Below, one piece after another: positions 1-6,891 of a stretch of DNA of 10,865 nt. The first letter of the stretch is position 1; the number at the start of each line of letters is the position of its first letter. Made by a program: the position numbers and the translations under genes. The notes beneath the pieces are model-generated. The model did no database searches. It had not been told where the DNA came from and saw nothing but the letters and a program-made list of their open reading frames with translations. The stretch comes from a candidate division BRC1 bacterium ADurb.BinA292 (GTDB lineage: Bacteria; Sumerlaeota; Sumerlaeia; MVZB01): NCBI GenBank assembly GCA_002068205.1, contig MVZB01000100.1, forward strand, positions 1-10,865, written 5' to 3'.

Positions 1-1
1 G

Positions 2-91
2 ATCTACACGAGCGGCAAGTCGTCGACATCCGCCGGCCTGACGGCGACGGCCGTGAAAGACGAGTTCGGCGACGGACGCTGGACGCTCGAG
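2..91 (+). other. MCM-helicase-like 30-residue segment joined to unrelated sequence
   Basis: The translation in this stretch carries IYTSGK, then AGLTA, then AVKDEFG and WTLE in the order and spacing of the helix-2-insert region of archaeal MCM (recalled Methanothermobacter sequence: IYTSGKGTSG..GLTAAAVRDEFG..WSLE). In MCM the next residues would be AGALVLAD and then the Walker B DE motif. Here they are PHPLPWVIM. The similarity stops at a CTCGAG hexamer (86-91), and the reading frame continues without a break. Either a fragment of MCM was fused to another gene or the sequence is an artificial join. The comparison is from memory, not an alignment. Confidence 0.55.
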
Positions 92-379
92 CCTCACCCG
101 CTGCCGTGGGTCATCATGCCGCGACTGGCCGCTCCCCTGGCGATGCGCCGCGACCCCGACACGGGTCTGGCGGCGCTTCTCATGGGCCGGCCCGAGGACT
201 GTTTTGCCATCTCGATGCCGGAGAACGAAGATTACCACCGCTCGGTTTATCTTTCGCTCTTCGGGCGGGATTTCCAGGCGGGGGAGGAGGCGACAACCCG
301 CGCGCGGCTGGTGATCGATGCCGGACTGAGCGCCGAGCAGGCCATGGCCCTGTTCGACGCCTTTCTGCGCGACGAGTAG
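2..379 (+). CDS. C-terminal part of an unidentified protein, with a possibly chimeric N-terminal end
   Basis: The frame is open from the window edge to a TAG at 377-379, giving about 125 residues, so the true start lies outside. The first 30 residues match the archaeal MCM helicase pattern (see the separate entry at 2-91). From residue 31 on, nothing fits MCM: the expected GALVLAD strand and the Walker B acidic residues are absent. The remaining 95 residues contain PLPWVIMPRL, PEDCFAISMP and a stretch reading VYLSLFGRDF followed by a Gly-Glu turn. This looks like the last strands of a beta-sandwich, followed by a short helical end (AEQAMALFDAFLRDE). I do not recognise the family. A GTG at 53 could serve as an internal start but has no convincing ribosome binding site. 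It lies 77 nt upstream of a glycosidase-like gene on the same strand, so a carbohydrate-related role is possible but unproven. Confidence 0.6.
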   Translation: MYTSGKSSTSAGLTATAVKDEFGDGRWTLEPHPLPWVIMPRLAAPLAMRRDPDTGLAALLMGRPEDCFAISMPENEDYHRSVYLSLFGRDFQAGEEATTRARLVIDAGLSAEQAMALFDAFLRDE

Positions 380-403
380 CCGGGCCGGCGCGCTCCCGTG
401 CGG

Positions 404-434
404 TGAAACGTTGTCTTTCCGGGAAAACGTTGCT
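404..434. promoter_or_regulatory. Two AAACGTTG boxes, candidate LacI-family operator pair
   Basis: AAACGTTG occurs at 406-413 and again at 425-432, with starts 19 bp apart (about two helical turns). Each contains the palindrome AACGTT. The left copy in context, TGAAACGTTGTC (404-415), agrees with the LacI-family type operator TGAAACGTTTCA at the first nine positions. The pair sits just before the ribosome binding site of the glycosidase-like gene, where a sugar-responsive repressor would act. No repressor gene is in the window and I see no clear -35/-10 pair beside it. Confidence 0.35.
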
Positions 435-441
435 TGAAACC

Positions 442-447
442 AGGAGG
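442..447 (+). promoter_or_regulatory. Ribosome binding site AGGAGG deciding the start at 457
   Basis: A full Shine-Dalgarno AGGAGG lies 9 nt before the ATG at 457. It shows that translation starts there, just before a signal peptide, and not at the far upstream ATG at 106 in the same frame, which overlaps the preceding gene. Confidence 0.85.
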
Positions 448-456
448 ATATTTCCA

Positions 457-2142
457 ATGACATTGCGGGGTATCTGCAACGCTCTGTTCCTGTTGGCCGT
501 GGCTGCATTCCTGCCGCTGGCCGGCTTTGCAGCCGATTCCGCCGACTCCGGGGAGTTCGCCTATTTCCCGATCCGCGGGGCGGCTCAGGGCTTCAAATGG
601 CACAAGAAGCTGACCGACGAACCGGGCCTCATCGAACAGGCCCGCCAGATGCTCGATATCGGCTGCGACGCCTTCAAGACGATGGTCGGTCCCGACGTGG
701 GCGGCAAGGGCTACCGCGACGTTTACCCCGATATGCCCGAACTGCCCCGCGAAAAGAAGAATTCCATGGTCCGGCTCGTCCAGAACACCCCGACCTATCA
801 GGAATTCTTCGACTTGCCGTTTAAATTCTTCGTCATCTGGGCCTGGCCGACCAATGACATTACCTTTTCCTGGGATTGGGAGCAGGCCACCTTCGATGAA
901 GAATATCAGCAGCTCTATGACTTCACGCGATACCTGATGGAGACCTACCAGGGGACCGGCAAGGTCTTTCTGCTCGGCAATTGGGAAACGGACCATGTCC
1001 TGATGAGCGGGCTTGATCAGGTTGCCGATCCCAAGGTGCAGCCGTCGCAGGAGCGGCTGGAGTATCTCCGGCGCTGGCTCAATAACCGCCAGAAGGCGGT
1101 CGAGGACGGCCGCAATTCCCTGCCGGAGATCGAGGGCGTCGAAGTCTATCACTATGTCGAAGTCATTACGATTCAGCCCGTCATCGAGGACCCCACCCTT
1201 ATGCGCGTCGTCAATGGCGTGCTGCCCTACATCCGGATGGACCTCGTCTCCAATTCCGCATACAACTCGACCAATCACACCAGCGATCTCCCGCAGCGCG
1301 TCTACGATCACATGGATTGCATCCTCAAATACGCGGAGAAGAGCCTGACGGGCGCGTGGCCCTACGGGCCGCCCGTCTTCATCAGTGAGTTCGGCATCCC
1401 GGGCGGCTACACGCCCCAGAAGGGGGCCAGGAATCGCGAAGCGCTCAAGGCCTGCGCCGGTTGGGGCTCGGTCATCAACCTGTTCTGGGAGGTCTACAGC
1501 CAGACCCCCGACAACACCGACTCCGCGCTCTTCCAAAGCGACGGAACGCCCAACGGCAACTACGAAATGCTGCGCGATTTCAATTTCCGCATGCACACGC
1601 TCAAGAACGCGCGGCGCGTCTGGTGCCGGCGCAATCCGACCGAGCAAGAAGCCAATAACCAGGCGCGGCTCTACGATACCCTCACCAATGCGGATATCCT
1701 GCGCGACTCGATCAATCTCTCCAGCGAGATCATGTCCGACGAGGAATTCCTCAAAACCCTCTTTACCGACCTGCGCCTGGGCGACCAGATCGGCCAGAGT
1801 TGGTATCAGGAGCTCCTGGCAAAGCTGGCGCGCGCCGATTTGCAGTATGGCTACAACACCCGCTATGGGACCCTCGGCGCCGTCCTGGATTCCGATCTGT
1901 TTGCCGCGGCCGTCCCCCAGGAGGAATTCGCGGCTTACCTCACGCGCCGCGTCATCAACCAGCCGGTCGAGCTCCCCGACCTGGGCCGCAGGGACCTGTA
2001 TGAGTGGGCGCTCAACCATCCCGGATTTGACCGGGGCAATCTGGAATACCGCCTTGCCAACAACGTCCCCGAATCCCTGCGCGACAAATACTCGCTCAAG
2101 CTTCAGCAATTTCAAGAGGGTTCGGAGCATGAAAACCATTGA
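457..2142 (+). CDS. Secreted TIM-barrel glycosidase-like protein
   Basis: This 561-residue protein begins with a signal peptide: a basic start, a hydrophobic core at about residues 8-22, and probable cleavage near GFA/AD at residue 25. It is therefore exported. Residues 35-380 have the look of a clan GH-A (GH5-like) barrel: FVIWAW, FLLGNWETD with E177 after strand 4, PVFISEFGIPGG with E311 in the position typical of the catalytic nucleophile, and a late strand NLFWEVYSQ with W344. In GH-A enzymes two such glutamates are acid/base and nucleophile; assigning E177 and E311 to these roles is inference, and GNWE differs from the usual NEP. Residues 400-505 form a helical C-terminal part with weak resemblance to DUF4214 modules (LKTLFTDLRL..WYQELLAKL). 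The gene overlaps the next one by 14 nt, indicating an operon. The substrate cannot be read from the sequence. Confidence 0.7.
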   Translation: MTLRGICNALFLLAVAAFLPLAGFAADSADSGEFAYFPIRGAAQGFKWHKKLTDEPGLIEQARQMLDIGCDAFKTMVGPDVGGKGYRDVYPDMPELPREKKNSMVRLVQNTPTYQEFFDLPFKFFVIWAWPTNDITFSWDWEQATFDEEYQQLYDFTRYLMETYQGTGKVFLLGNWETDHVLMSGLDQVADPKVQPSQERLEYLRRWLNNRQKAVEDGRNSLPEIEGVEVYHYVEVITIQPVIEDPTLMRVVNGVLPYIRMDLVSNSAYNSTNHTSDLPQRVYDHMDCILKYAEKSLTGAWPYGPPVFISEFGIPGGYTPQKGARNREALKACAGWGSVINLFWEVYSQTPDNTDSALFQSDGTPNGNYEMLRDFNFRMHTLKNARRVWCRRNPTEQEANNQARLYDTLTNADILRDSINLSSEIMSDEEFLKTLFTDLRLGDQIGQSWYQELLAKLARADLQYGYNTRYGTLGAVLDSDLFAAAVPQEEFAAYLTRRVINQPVELPDLGRRDLYEWALNHPGFDRGNLEYRLANNVPESLRDKYSLKLQQFQEGSEHENH

Positions 2143-3187
2143 GGCGACGTTGCAGCCCCGCGATGTCGTGAAACTGGCCTTCCAGTTTCAGGAAACGGAA
2201 TTTGTCCCCTACGATGATCTGATGCTCTATGAGCACGACCAGGCGCTTTCCGCCTGGTTTGGCGACGAGCACTGGCGCGAGCAGCACAGCGTGTCCTATC
2301 TGGGAGCGCTGACCGGTTTTGACGGGTCGCTCACCCTGGCCGGCATGACGCCGCAACCCGACGGAACGCAGAAGGACATCCTCGGCTGCTCGTGGCGCAT
2401 GGGGAATATCAGCCATCTGGAGGATTGGCCGCTTCACGAGCCGGAGATGGGCGATTATCGTTTGCCCGGCCTCCAACCCTACTTCGAACAGTACGTCAAG
2501 CCGCGCTGGCCGCGGGAGATCGCGCAATCGGCCAACCGCTTCCGGATCTGCTGGACCGTCTTCGGCTTGTTCGAACGCGCCTGGACCTTGCGCGGCTTCG
2601 AAAATTTCCTCGTCGATCTGGCCCTGAACGAAAAATTCGCCGAGCAGCTCCTCGACCACATCACCGAGTACCTGTTACAGAGCGTGGACCTGATGGCCCA
2701 GGCCCCGCTCGATTCGATCTGCTTCACCGACGACCACGCCTGCCAGCGCGGCATGATCATGGGCGCGGATCGGTGGCGGCGGCTCTTCAAGCCGCGCTGG
2801 AAGCGGATCTACGAACGCGTCCATCACTACGGTCTGTTTGCCACCATGCACATGTGCGGCGACAACACCGAAGTCATCCCCGATCTGATCGAGGTCGGCC
2901 TCGATTGCATGGAAAGCTGTCAGCCCGAGTGCATGGATCTGTATGACCTGAAACGGCGCTATGGCCGGGATATCCGCTTCTGGGGCGGCCTCGGCGCTCA
3001 GCGGATGATGCCCTTCGGCACGCCCGACGAGATCCGCCGCGAGATCCGCCGCATGAAACGCGAACTGGGCCGCGGCGGCGGCTTTCTGCTCGCCTGTGCC
3101 AAGGCGCCCGACGCCATCACCCCGTTGGCCAATATCCTCGCCTACCTCGAAGAAGCGGGCCAACCTCGTCCGGTCGACGAGCTCTGA
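2129..3187 (+). CDS. UroD/MtaA-family protein, probable methyltransferase-like enzyme
   Basis: This 352-residue cytoplasmic protein has the uroporphyrinogen decarboxylase fold signatures seen in methylcobamide:coenzyme M methyltransferase relatives. HMCGDNTEVIPDLIEVGLD occupies residues 241-259, followed by RFWGGLGAQ and a GGGFLLACAKAP end. H241, C243 and C323 match the His-x-Cys...Cys zinc site of MtaA/MtbA, where zinc activates a thiol for methyl transfer. True haem-pathway HemE lacks this site, so this is unlikely to be HemE. The chosen ATG at 2129 has AGAGGG (2115-2120) 8 nt upstream and overlaps the end of the glycosidase-like gene by 14 nt, so the two are probably translated together. 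No corrinoid protein or MtaB-type partner is present in the window, so the methyl donor and acceptor are unknown. Family assignment is strong; the specific reaction is inference. Confidence 0.8.
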   Translation: MKTIEATLQPRDVVKLAFQFQETEFVPYDDLMLYEHDQALSAWFGDEHWREQHSVSYLGALTGFDGSLTLAGMTPQPDGTQKDILGCSWRMGNISHLEDWPLHEPEMGDYRLPGLQPYFEQYVKPRWPREIAQSANRFRICWTVFGLFERAWTLRGFENFLVDLALNEKFAEQLLDHITEYLLQSVDLMAQAPLDSICFTDDHACQRGMIMGADRWRRLFKPRWKRIYERVHHYGLFATMHMCGDNTEVIPDLIEVGLDCMESCQPECMDLYDLKRRYGRDIRFWGGLGAQRMMPFGTPDEIRREIRRMKRELGRGGGFLLACAKAPDAITPLANILAYLEEAGQPRPVDEL

Positions 3188-3214
3188 CCGGCGCTTCGCA
3201 AAGCGATTCGCACC

Positions 3215-4507
3215 ATGCCGGCCTCACCCCAACCCCCCTTCCGCCGCGGCCTTCGCGCCCGCGCCTGGCGCTCGCTTCTGCTGACGGCGCTGAGTCTGGC
3301 CGCGGCGGGGGGCTGCCGCCAGGCGGGGGACGACCCCGTCATCATCTACCTGCGCATGGGCTCGCCGATCGAGCAGGAAATCTGGGGCGACATGTTCGCC
3401 GCCATTTCGACGAAGTTCCCCGAGATCCAGGTCAAGGTGCTCAACGTCCCCTATGAAGGCTACTGGTCCAAATTCTTCACCCTCACCGCCTCGGGCCACC
3501 CACCCGACCTCGTCCTGATGGAATCGGGTTACTATCCCGGCTTTGTCGAGAAGGGCGCCCTGCTCGATCTGACCGATCTCATCGCCCAGAGCGACGTGAT
3601 CAACCTGGAGGCCTACCACCCGACCCCCCTGCAATGGCTGACGATCGATGGCCGGCTCTACGGCCCCCCCTCCGATACGGCCATCATGATTCCCTTCCTG
3701 AACCTTGACCAGTTCAAGGCGGCGGGGGTGCCCGTGCCGGGACCCGATTGGACCTGGGAGGATTACCTCGAAATCGCCCGCAGGCTGACGCGCGACACCG
3801 ACGGCGATGGCGACATCGACGTCTATGGCACCGCTCATTTGCCTTGGGAGAGTGTGATCTGGTCCTTCGGCGGCGACCTGGTTGACGATCCCGCCAAGCC
3901 GACCCGCTGCACCTTCGACGATCCCCTCACGATCAAGGCGATCCAATGGATCGCGGACGCTCGCTTGAAGGAGGGCGTCGTCGCCAGCGAAACCATGCAG
4001 ACCGCGCAGATCGATCCGTTCCAGAACGGGCAGGCGGCCATCGGCTGGAACGGCCACTGGGCCGTCCCCGAATACACCAAGCGGGCGGACTTCAAATGGG
4101 ATGTCGCCATGCTGCCCATCGGGCCCAACGGCCGCGCCATCGCCAACTTTGGGTCCTGCTTCTCGATCCCAACCAGGGCCAGGCATCCCGAGGAAGCATG
4201 GAAGCTCCTTGAATTTCTCTCCGGCGCGGAGGGTTCGCGCATCTTCATCGACCGCAACATCATGACCCCCGCCTTGCGGGAACTCGCTGCCAGCCCGGCT
4301 TACCTGGACCAGCGCCCCCCCGCGCATCAGGAGTACTTCATCGCGGCCCTCGACCATTGCCGCAGCCGTCCCCAGACACCGGCCCAGAACGAACTTTACG
4401 CCATGATCAACATGGAACTGGAGCTTATCTGGGCGGGCGAGGAAAGCGTCCAATCCGTCTGTGAACGCATCTCCGCCAAGGGGACGAAGATCCTGAACGA
4501 CCGGTAG
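3215..4507 (+). CDS. Extracellular solute-binding lipoprotein of a sugar ABC transporter
   Basis: This 430-residue protein starts with a basic N-terminus, a hydrophobic stretch at about residues 20-32 and a lipobox AGGC with C34 as the lipidated cysteine. The mature part has the family-1 (UgpB/MalE-like) pattern: GSPIEQEIW, PDLVLMESGYYPGF, a WTWEDYLEIARRLT helix, then DTDGDGDID-VYGTA (residues 194-206), a loop common in this family. FQNGQAAIGWNGHWA, NFGSCFSIP and HPEEAWKLLEFLSG follow. It binds a sugar or glycoside outside the cytoplasmic membrane and passes it to a permease. No permease or ATPase gene follows before the nrf genes, so its transporter partners must lie elsewhere or it acts alone. 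The start follows the previous stop by 27 nt without a clear Shine-Dalgarno; an ATG start at 3215 is preferred because it gives an intact signal peptide. Confidence 0.88.
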   Translation: MPASPQPPFRRGLRARAWRSLLLTALSLAAAGGCRQAGDDPVIIYLRMGSPIEQEIWGDMFAAISTKFPEIQVKVLNVPYEGYWSKFFTLTASGHPPDLVLMESGYYPGFVEKGALLDLTDLIAQSDVINLEAYHPTPLQWLTIDGRLYGPPSDTAIMIPFLNLDQFKAAGVPVPGPDWTWEDYLEIARRLTRDTDGDGDIDVYGTAHLPWESVIWSFGGDLVDDPAKPTRCTFDDPLTIKAIQWIADARLKEGVVASETMQTAQIDPFQNGQAAIGWNGHWAVPEYTKRADFKWDVAMLPIGPNGRAIANFGSCFSIPTRARHPEEAWKLLEFLSGAEGSRIFIDRNIMTPALRELAASPAYLDQRPPAHQEYFIAALDHCRSRPQTPAQNELYAMINMELELIWAGEESVQSVCERISAKGTKILNDR

Positions 4508-4628
4508 GCCGATCGCGCGCCGCGTGGGTCTGAGCCGGCAATCACCGGTCGGCGCCCCCCATTTCTCCCATCCTCAGCTTCAAAGCGCCCCATCCTCGGA
4601 CACTCCCCTCCGCGCCCCGGGCCTGGCC

Positions 4629-4644
4629 CCTCGGGCGCCCGAGG
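4629..4644. promoter_or_regulatory. Perfect 16-bp palindrome upstream of the nrf promoter
   Basis: CCTCGGGCGCCCGAGG is fully self-complementary. It lies 27 nt before the proposed -35 box of nrfH and 121 nt after the stop of the solute-binding gene. It could be a dimer-binding operator for the nrf promoter, or the hairpin of a weak terminator without a T-tract. GC-only composition in a GC-rich spacer makes chance a real alternative. Confidence 0.3.
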
Positions 4645-4671
4645 TCATGCCGCCGACCTGCCCCGATTTCT

Positions 4672-4700
4672 TTGGACTTGCCGCCCGGGATTGCTAGGAT
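4672..4700 (+). promoter_or_regulatory. Sigma70-like promoter for nrfH-nrfA
   Basis: TTGGAC (4672-4677) and TAGGAT (4695-4700) are separated by exactly 17 nt. The -10 is preceded by TGC, giving an extended -10 (TGCTAGGAT). Predicted transcription would begin near 4707, about 23 nt before the nrfH ATG. No FNR-type TTGAT-N4-ATCAA site is visible around it. Confidence 0.5.
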
Positions 4701-4729
4701 CATCCAACTTGCCATGGAGCATCCCTGCG

Positions 4730-5197
4730 ATGGCCCACTGGTTGACCACGCGAACCGCCCTGATCGCCGCCGTCGCGCTGGGCCTTGCCGCCGGGTCCGC
4801 CGCCGGCGTCGGCTTCTACACGTTCGTCTACGCCCGCGGGGCCTCCTACATGACCAACGACCCGACCGCCTGCGTCAACTGCCACGTCATGCGCGGTCAG
4901 TTCGAAGCCTGGCAGCGCGGCTCGCACCATGCCGTCGCCGTCTGCAACGATTGCCACACCCCGCACAATCTCCTTGGCAAGTGGACGACCAAGGCGCTCA
5001 ATGGCTGGCATCACTCGGTCGCCTTCACCACCGGCCAGTTCCATGAGCCGATCCAGATCACCGAGCGCAACCGGAAGATTACCCAACAGACCTGCCGCGA
5101 TTGCCACGGCGATATCGTGGCGATGATCGATACCCATACCCGCGGCGAGCGCGTTGACTGCATCCGCTGTCACCGCGAAGTCGGCCACGGGGACTGA
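4730..5197 (+). CDS. nrfH: Cytochrome c nitrite reductase small subunit NrfH (tetraheme quinol dehydrogenase)
   Basis: NrfH takes electrons from the quinol pool and hands them to NrfA on the outer face of the membrane. The 155-residue protein has one N-terminal membrane segment (residues 9-33) and four CXXCH haem sites: CVNCH (48-52), CNDCH (72-76), CRDCH (122-126) and CIRCH (144-148). The first continues as CVNCHVM, placing M54 as in the CXXCHxM haem 1 of Desulfovibrio NrfH, whose Met is an axial ligand. The length fits the NapC/NrfH family minimum of about 150-170 residues. The frame extends up to a TTG at 4691, but that codon lies in the -10 region; the ATG at 4730 has GGAG (4716-4719) 10 nt upstream. 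nrfA follows after 30 nt. Confidence 0.93.
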   Translation: MAHWLTTRTALIAAVALGLAAGSAAGVGFYTFVYARGASYMTNDPTACVNCHVMRGQFEAWQRGSHHAVAVCNDCHTPHNLLGKWTTKALNGWHHSVAFTTGQFHEPIQITERNRKITQQTCRDCHGDIVAMIDTHTRGERVDCIRCHREVGHGD

Positions 5198-5227
5198 ACC
5201 ACCGCCATCTCCGCCGGAGAGACCATC

Positions 5228-6841
5228 ATGACCCAACCCCACCCCTCCGACCAACCCGGCGCGCTGGAACGGCGCGTCACCGGCGGGCGTTTCATCGCCC
5301 TTGTCCTGGCCATTGCCATCTTCTCCGGCATCGTCACGCTCGCCATCACGGCCCTGCTGATGAACATCCAGGAGCGCAAACAGGAGGCCCGCAACCCCTT
5401 CTTCCGCGTCGTCGAGCTGGACGACATGACCGTCGATCCGGCCGTCTGGGGCAAAAACTTCCCACTTCAGTACGACATGTATCTCAAAACCGTCGACATG
5501 CAGCGCACCCGCTTCGGCGGCAGCGAGGCCATGGTCCGCAGGCCCACCGACGCCGACCCGCGCACCCAGGTCGCCCAGTCCAAGCTGGAGGAGGACCCCC
5601 GCCTCGCCACGATGTGGGCCGGCTATGCCTTCGCCATCGACTTCCGCGAGGAACGCGGCCATGCCTACATGCTCGAGGACCAGACCTACACCCAGCGGCA
5701 TCAGAAAGAGCAGGCCGGCACCTGCCTGCACTGCCATGCCTCCACCTACGTCCCCTACAAGATCGCGGGCGACGGCGATCTGATCGCCGGCTTTGAAAAA
5801 CTCAACCCGCTGCCCTACTTCGAGGCGCGCAAGCAGATGGAAACCATCATGACCGAGACTCTCGATGATCCCCACGGCCTGCATCCGGTCGCCTGCATCG
5901 ACTGTCATGATCCCGAAACGATGGCCCTGCGCGTCACCCGCCCCGGCTTCCTCGAAGGCATCGCCGCCTTCAAGCGCGAGGTCGAGGGGATCGACAACTA
6001 TGACCCCAACACGATGGCCACGCGCCAGGAAATGCGCACCTTCGTCTGCGGCCAGTGCCATGTCGAATACTACTTCAAGGGCGAGGGCAAGCGGCTGACC
6101 TATCCCTGGACCAACGGCCTGCGCGGCGATCAGATCCTGGCCTATTACGAGGAGACCGGCTTCGCCGACTGGACCCACGCCGAGACCGGCGCCCAGGTGC
6201 TGAAGGCGCAGCACCCCGAGTTCGAGATGTATAACCAGGGGATCCATGCCCGCTCCGGCGTCGCGTGCGCCGATTGCCACATGCCCTACGTGCGCGAGGG
6301 CGCGCTCAAGGTCAGCGACCATCACGTCCGCAGCCCGCTGCTCAACATCAACAACGCCTGCCAGACCTGTCACAACTTCCCCGAGGCCGAAATGAAGGAA
6401 CGCGCCGAGCTGATCCAGTCGCGGTTCTTCGAAATGCGCGACCTGGCGCTCGATGGCCTCGTGGAGCTGATCGCCGAGATCAAGGCCGCGCGCCAGGCCG
6501 GCGTGGGCGATGAGCAACTGCGCGCCGCCCAGGGTTTCCAGCGCAAGAGCCAGTTTCTGATCGACTTCTGCGAAGCGGAAAATTCAATGGGGTTCCATGC
6601 GCCGCAGGAAAGCGCGCGGCTGCTGACCCAGGCGCTCGATTACGTCCGTCAGGGCCAGCTCGCGCTGCGCGGGAGCGTCGCGGCGACTTCCGGCGCGACG
6701 GGCGCGCTGCCCCCCTCGGTCGAATCCGCGCCCGCGCCTCCTCAGCCGATGCAACCCGCCGCCCCACCCGAGAATCCGCCCGATGAGCAGTCCGCCCAGT
6801 CCGCCCCCGCCTCGGAATCGGCGGTTTTCAACGAGGGATGA
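5228..6841 (+). CDS. nrfA: Cytochrome c nitrite reductase catalytic subunit NrfA, CXXCH type (pentaheme)
   Basis: NrfA reduces nitrite to ammonium with six electrons. This 537-residue protein has five haem motifs: CLHCH (166-170), CIDCH (223-227), CGQCH (274-278), CADCH (347-351) and CQTCH (378-382). The active-site haem 1, CXXCK in E. coli and Wolinella, is CXXCH here, a variant known from some other bacteria, so the dedicated NrfEFG lyase is not needed, and none is nearby. Catalytic residues are kept: R143 in RGHAY, Y281 in CGQCHVEYYF and H329 in LKAQHPE. The calcium ligands E280, K326 and Q328 are also present. Residues 21-45 are a hydrophobic anchor without an obvious cleavage site. The last 50 residues (486-537) are a Pro/Ala/Ser-rich tail absent from typical NrfA. 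GGAG (5216-5219) supports the ATG at 5228. It forms an operon with nrfH. Confidence 0.95.
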   Translation: MTQPHPSDQPGALERRVTGGRFIALVLAIAIFSGIVTLAITALLMNIQERKQEARNPFFRVVELDDMTVDPAVWGKNFPLQYDMYLKTVDMQRTRFGGSEAMVRRPTDADPRTQVAQSKLEEDPRLATMWAGYAFAIDFREERGHAYMLEDQTYTQRHQKEQAGTCLHCHASTYVPYKIAGDGDLIAGFEKLNPLPYFEARKQMETIMTETLDDPHGLHPVACIDCHDPETMALRVTRPGFLEGIAAFKREVEGIDNYDPNTMATRQEMRTFVCGQCHVEYYFKGEGKRLTYPWTNGLRGDQILAYYEETGFADWTHAETGAQVLKAQHPEFEMYNQGIHARSGVACADCHMPYVREGALKVSDHHVRSPLLNINNACQTCHNFPEAEMKERAELIQSRFFEMRDLALDGLVELIAEIKAARQAGVGDEQLRAAQGFQRKSQFLIDFCEAENSMGFHAPQESARLLTQALDYVRQGQLALRGSVAATSGATGALPPSVESAPAPPQPMQPAAPPENPPDEQSAQSAPASESAVFNEG

Positions 6842-6861
6842 ATCTCTATAAATTCCGCTGC

Positions 6862-6878
6862 CGCAACCACGAGTTGCG
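6862..6878. repeat. Small inverted repeat in the nrfA-trmB spacer
   Basis: CGCAAC and GTTGCG form a 6-bp stem with the 5-nt loop CACGA, between the nrfA stop and the trmB start. No T-tract follows, so it is at best a weak terminator or a leader hairpin for trmB. Confidence 0.3.
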
Positions 6879-6891
6879 ACGTTGTTAACCC

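Noticed and set aside
106..456. A 117-residue N-terminal extension of the glycosidase-like protein
   Set aside because: It overlaps the preceding gene out of frame, is Arg/Gly-rich, and would bury the signal peptide and the AGGAGG site used by the ATG at 457.
247..2139. A 630-residue open frame on the - strand
   Set aside because: It lies wholly antisense to the secreted glycosidase-like gene, has no recognisable motif, and is explained by GC-rich third positions in the sense gene.
3794..3820. DTDGDGDID in the solute-binding protein as a dockerin/EF-hand calcium module
   Set aside because: A single copy at this place is a usual loop of family-1 sugar-binding proteins, so it is not evidence for a cellulosome-type module.
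3224..4453. A 409-residue - strand open frame
   Set aside because: It is antisense to the solute-binding lipoprotein, which has a lipobox and family motifs.
4700..6517. A 605-residue open frame on the - strand
   Set aside because: It is antisense to nrfH and nrfA, whose haem motifs and catalytic residues are unambiguous; its Val/Gly/Asp-rich translation is a shadow.
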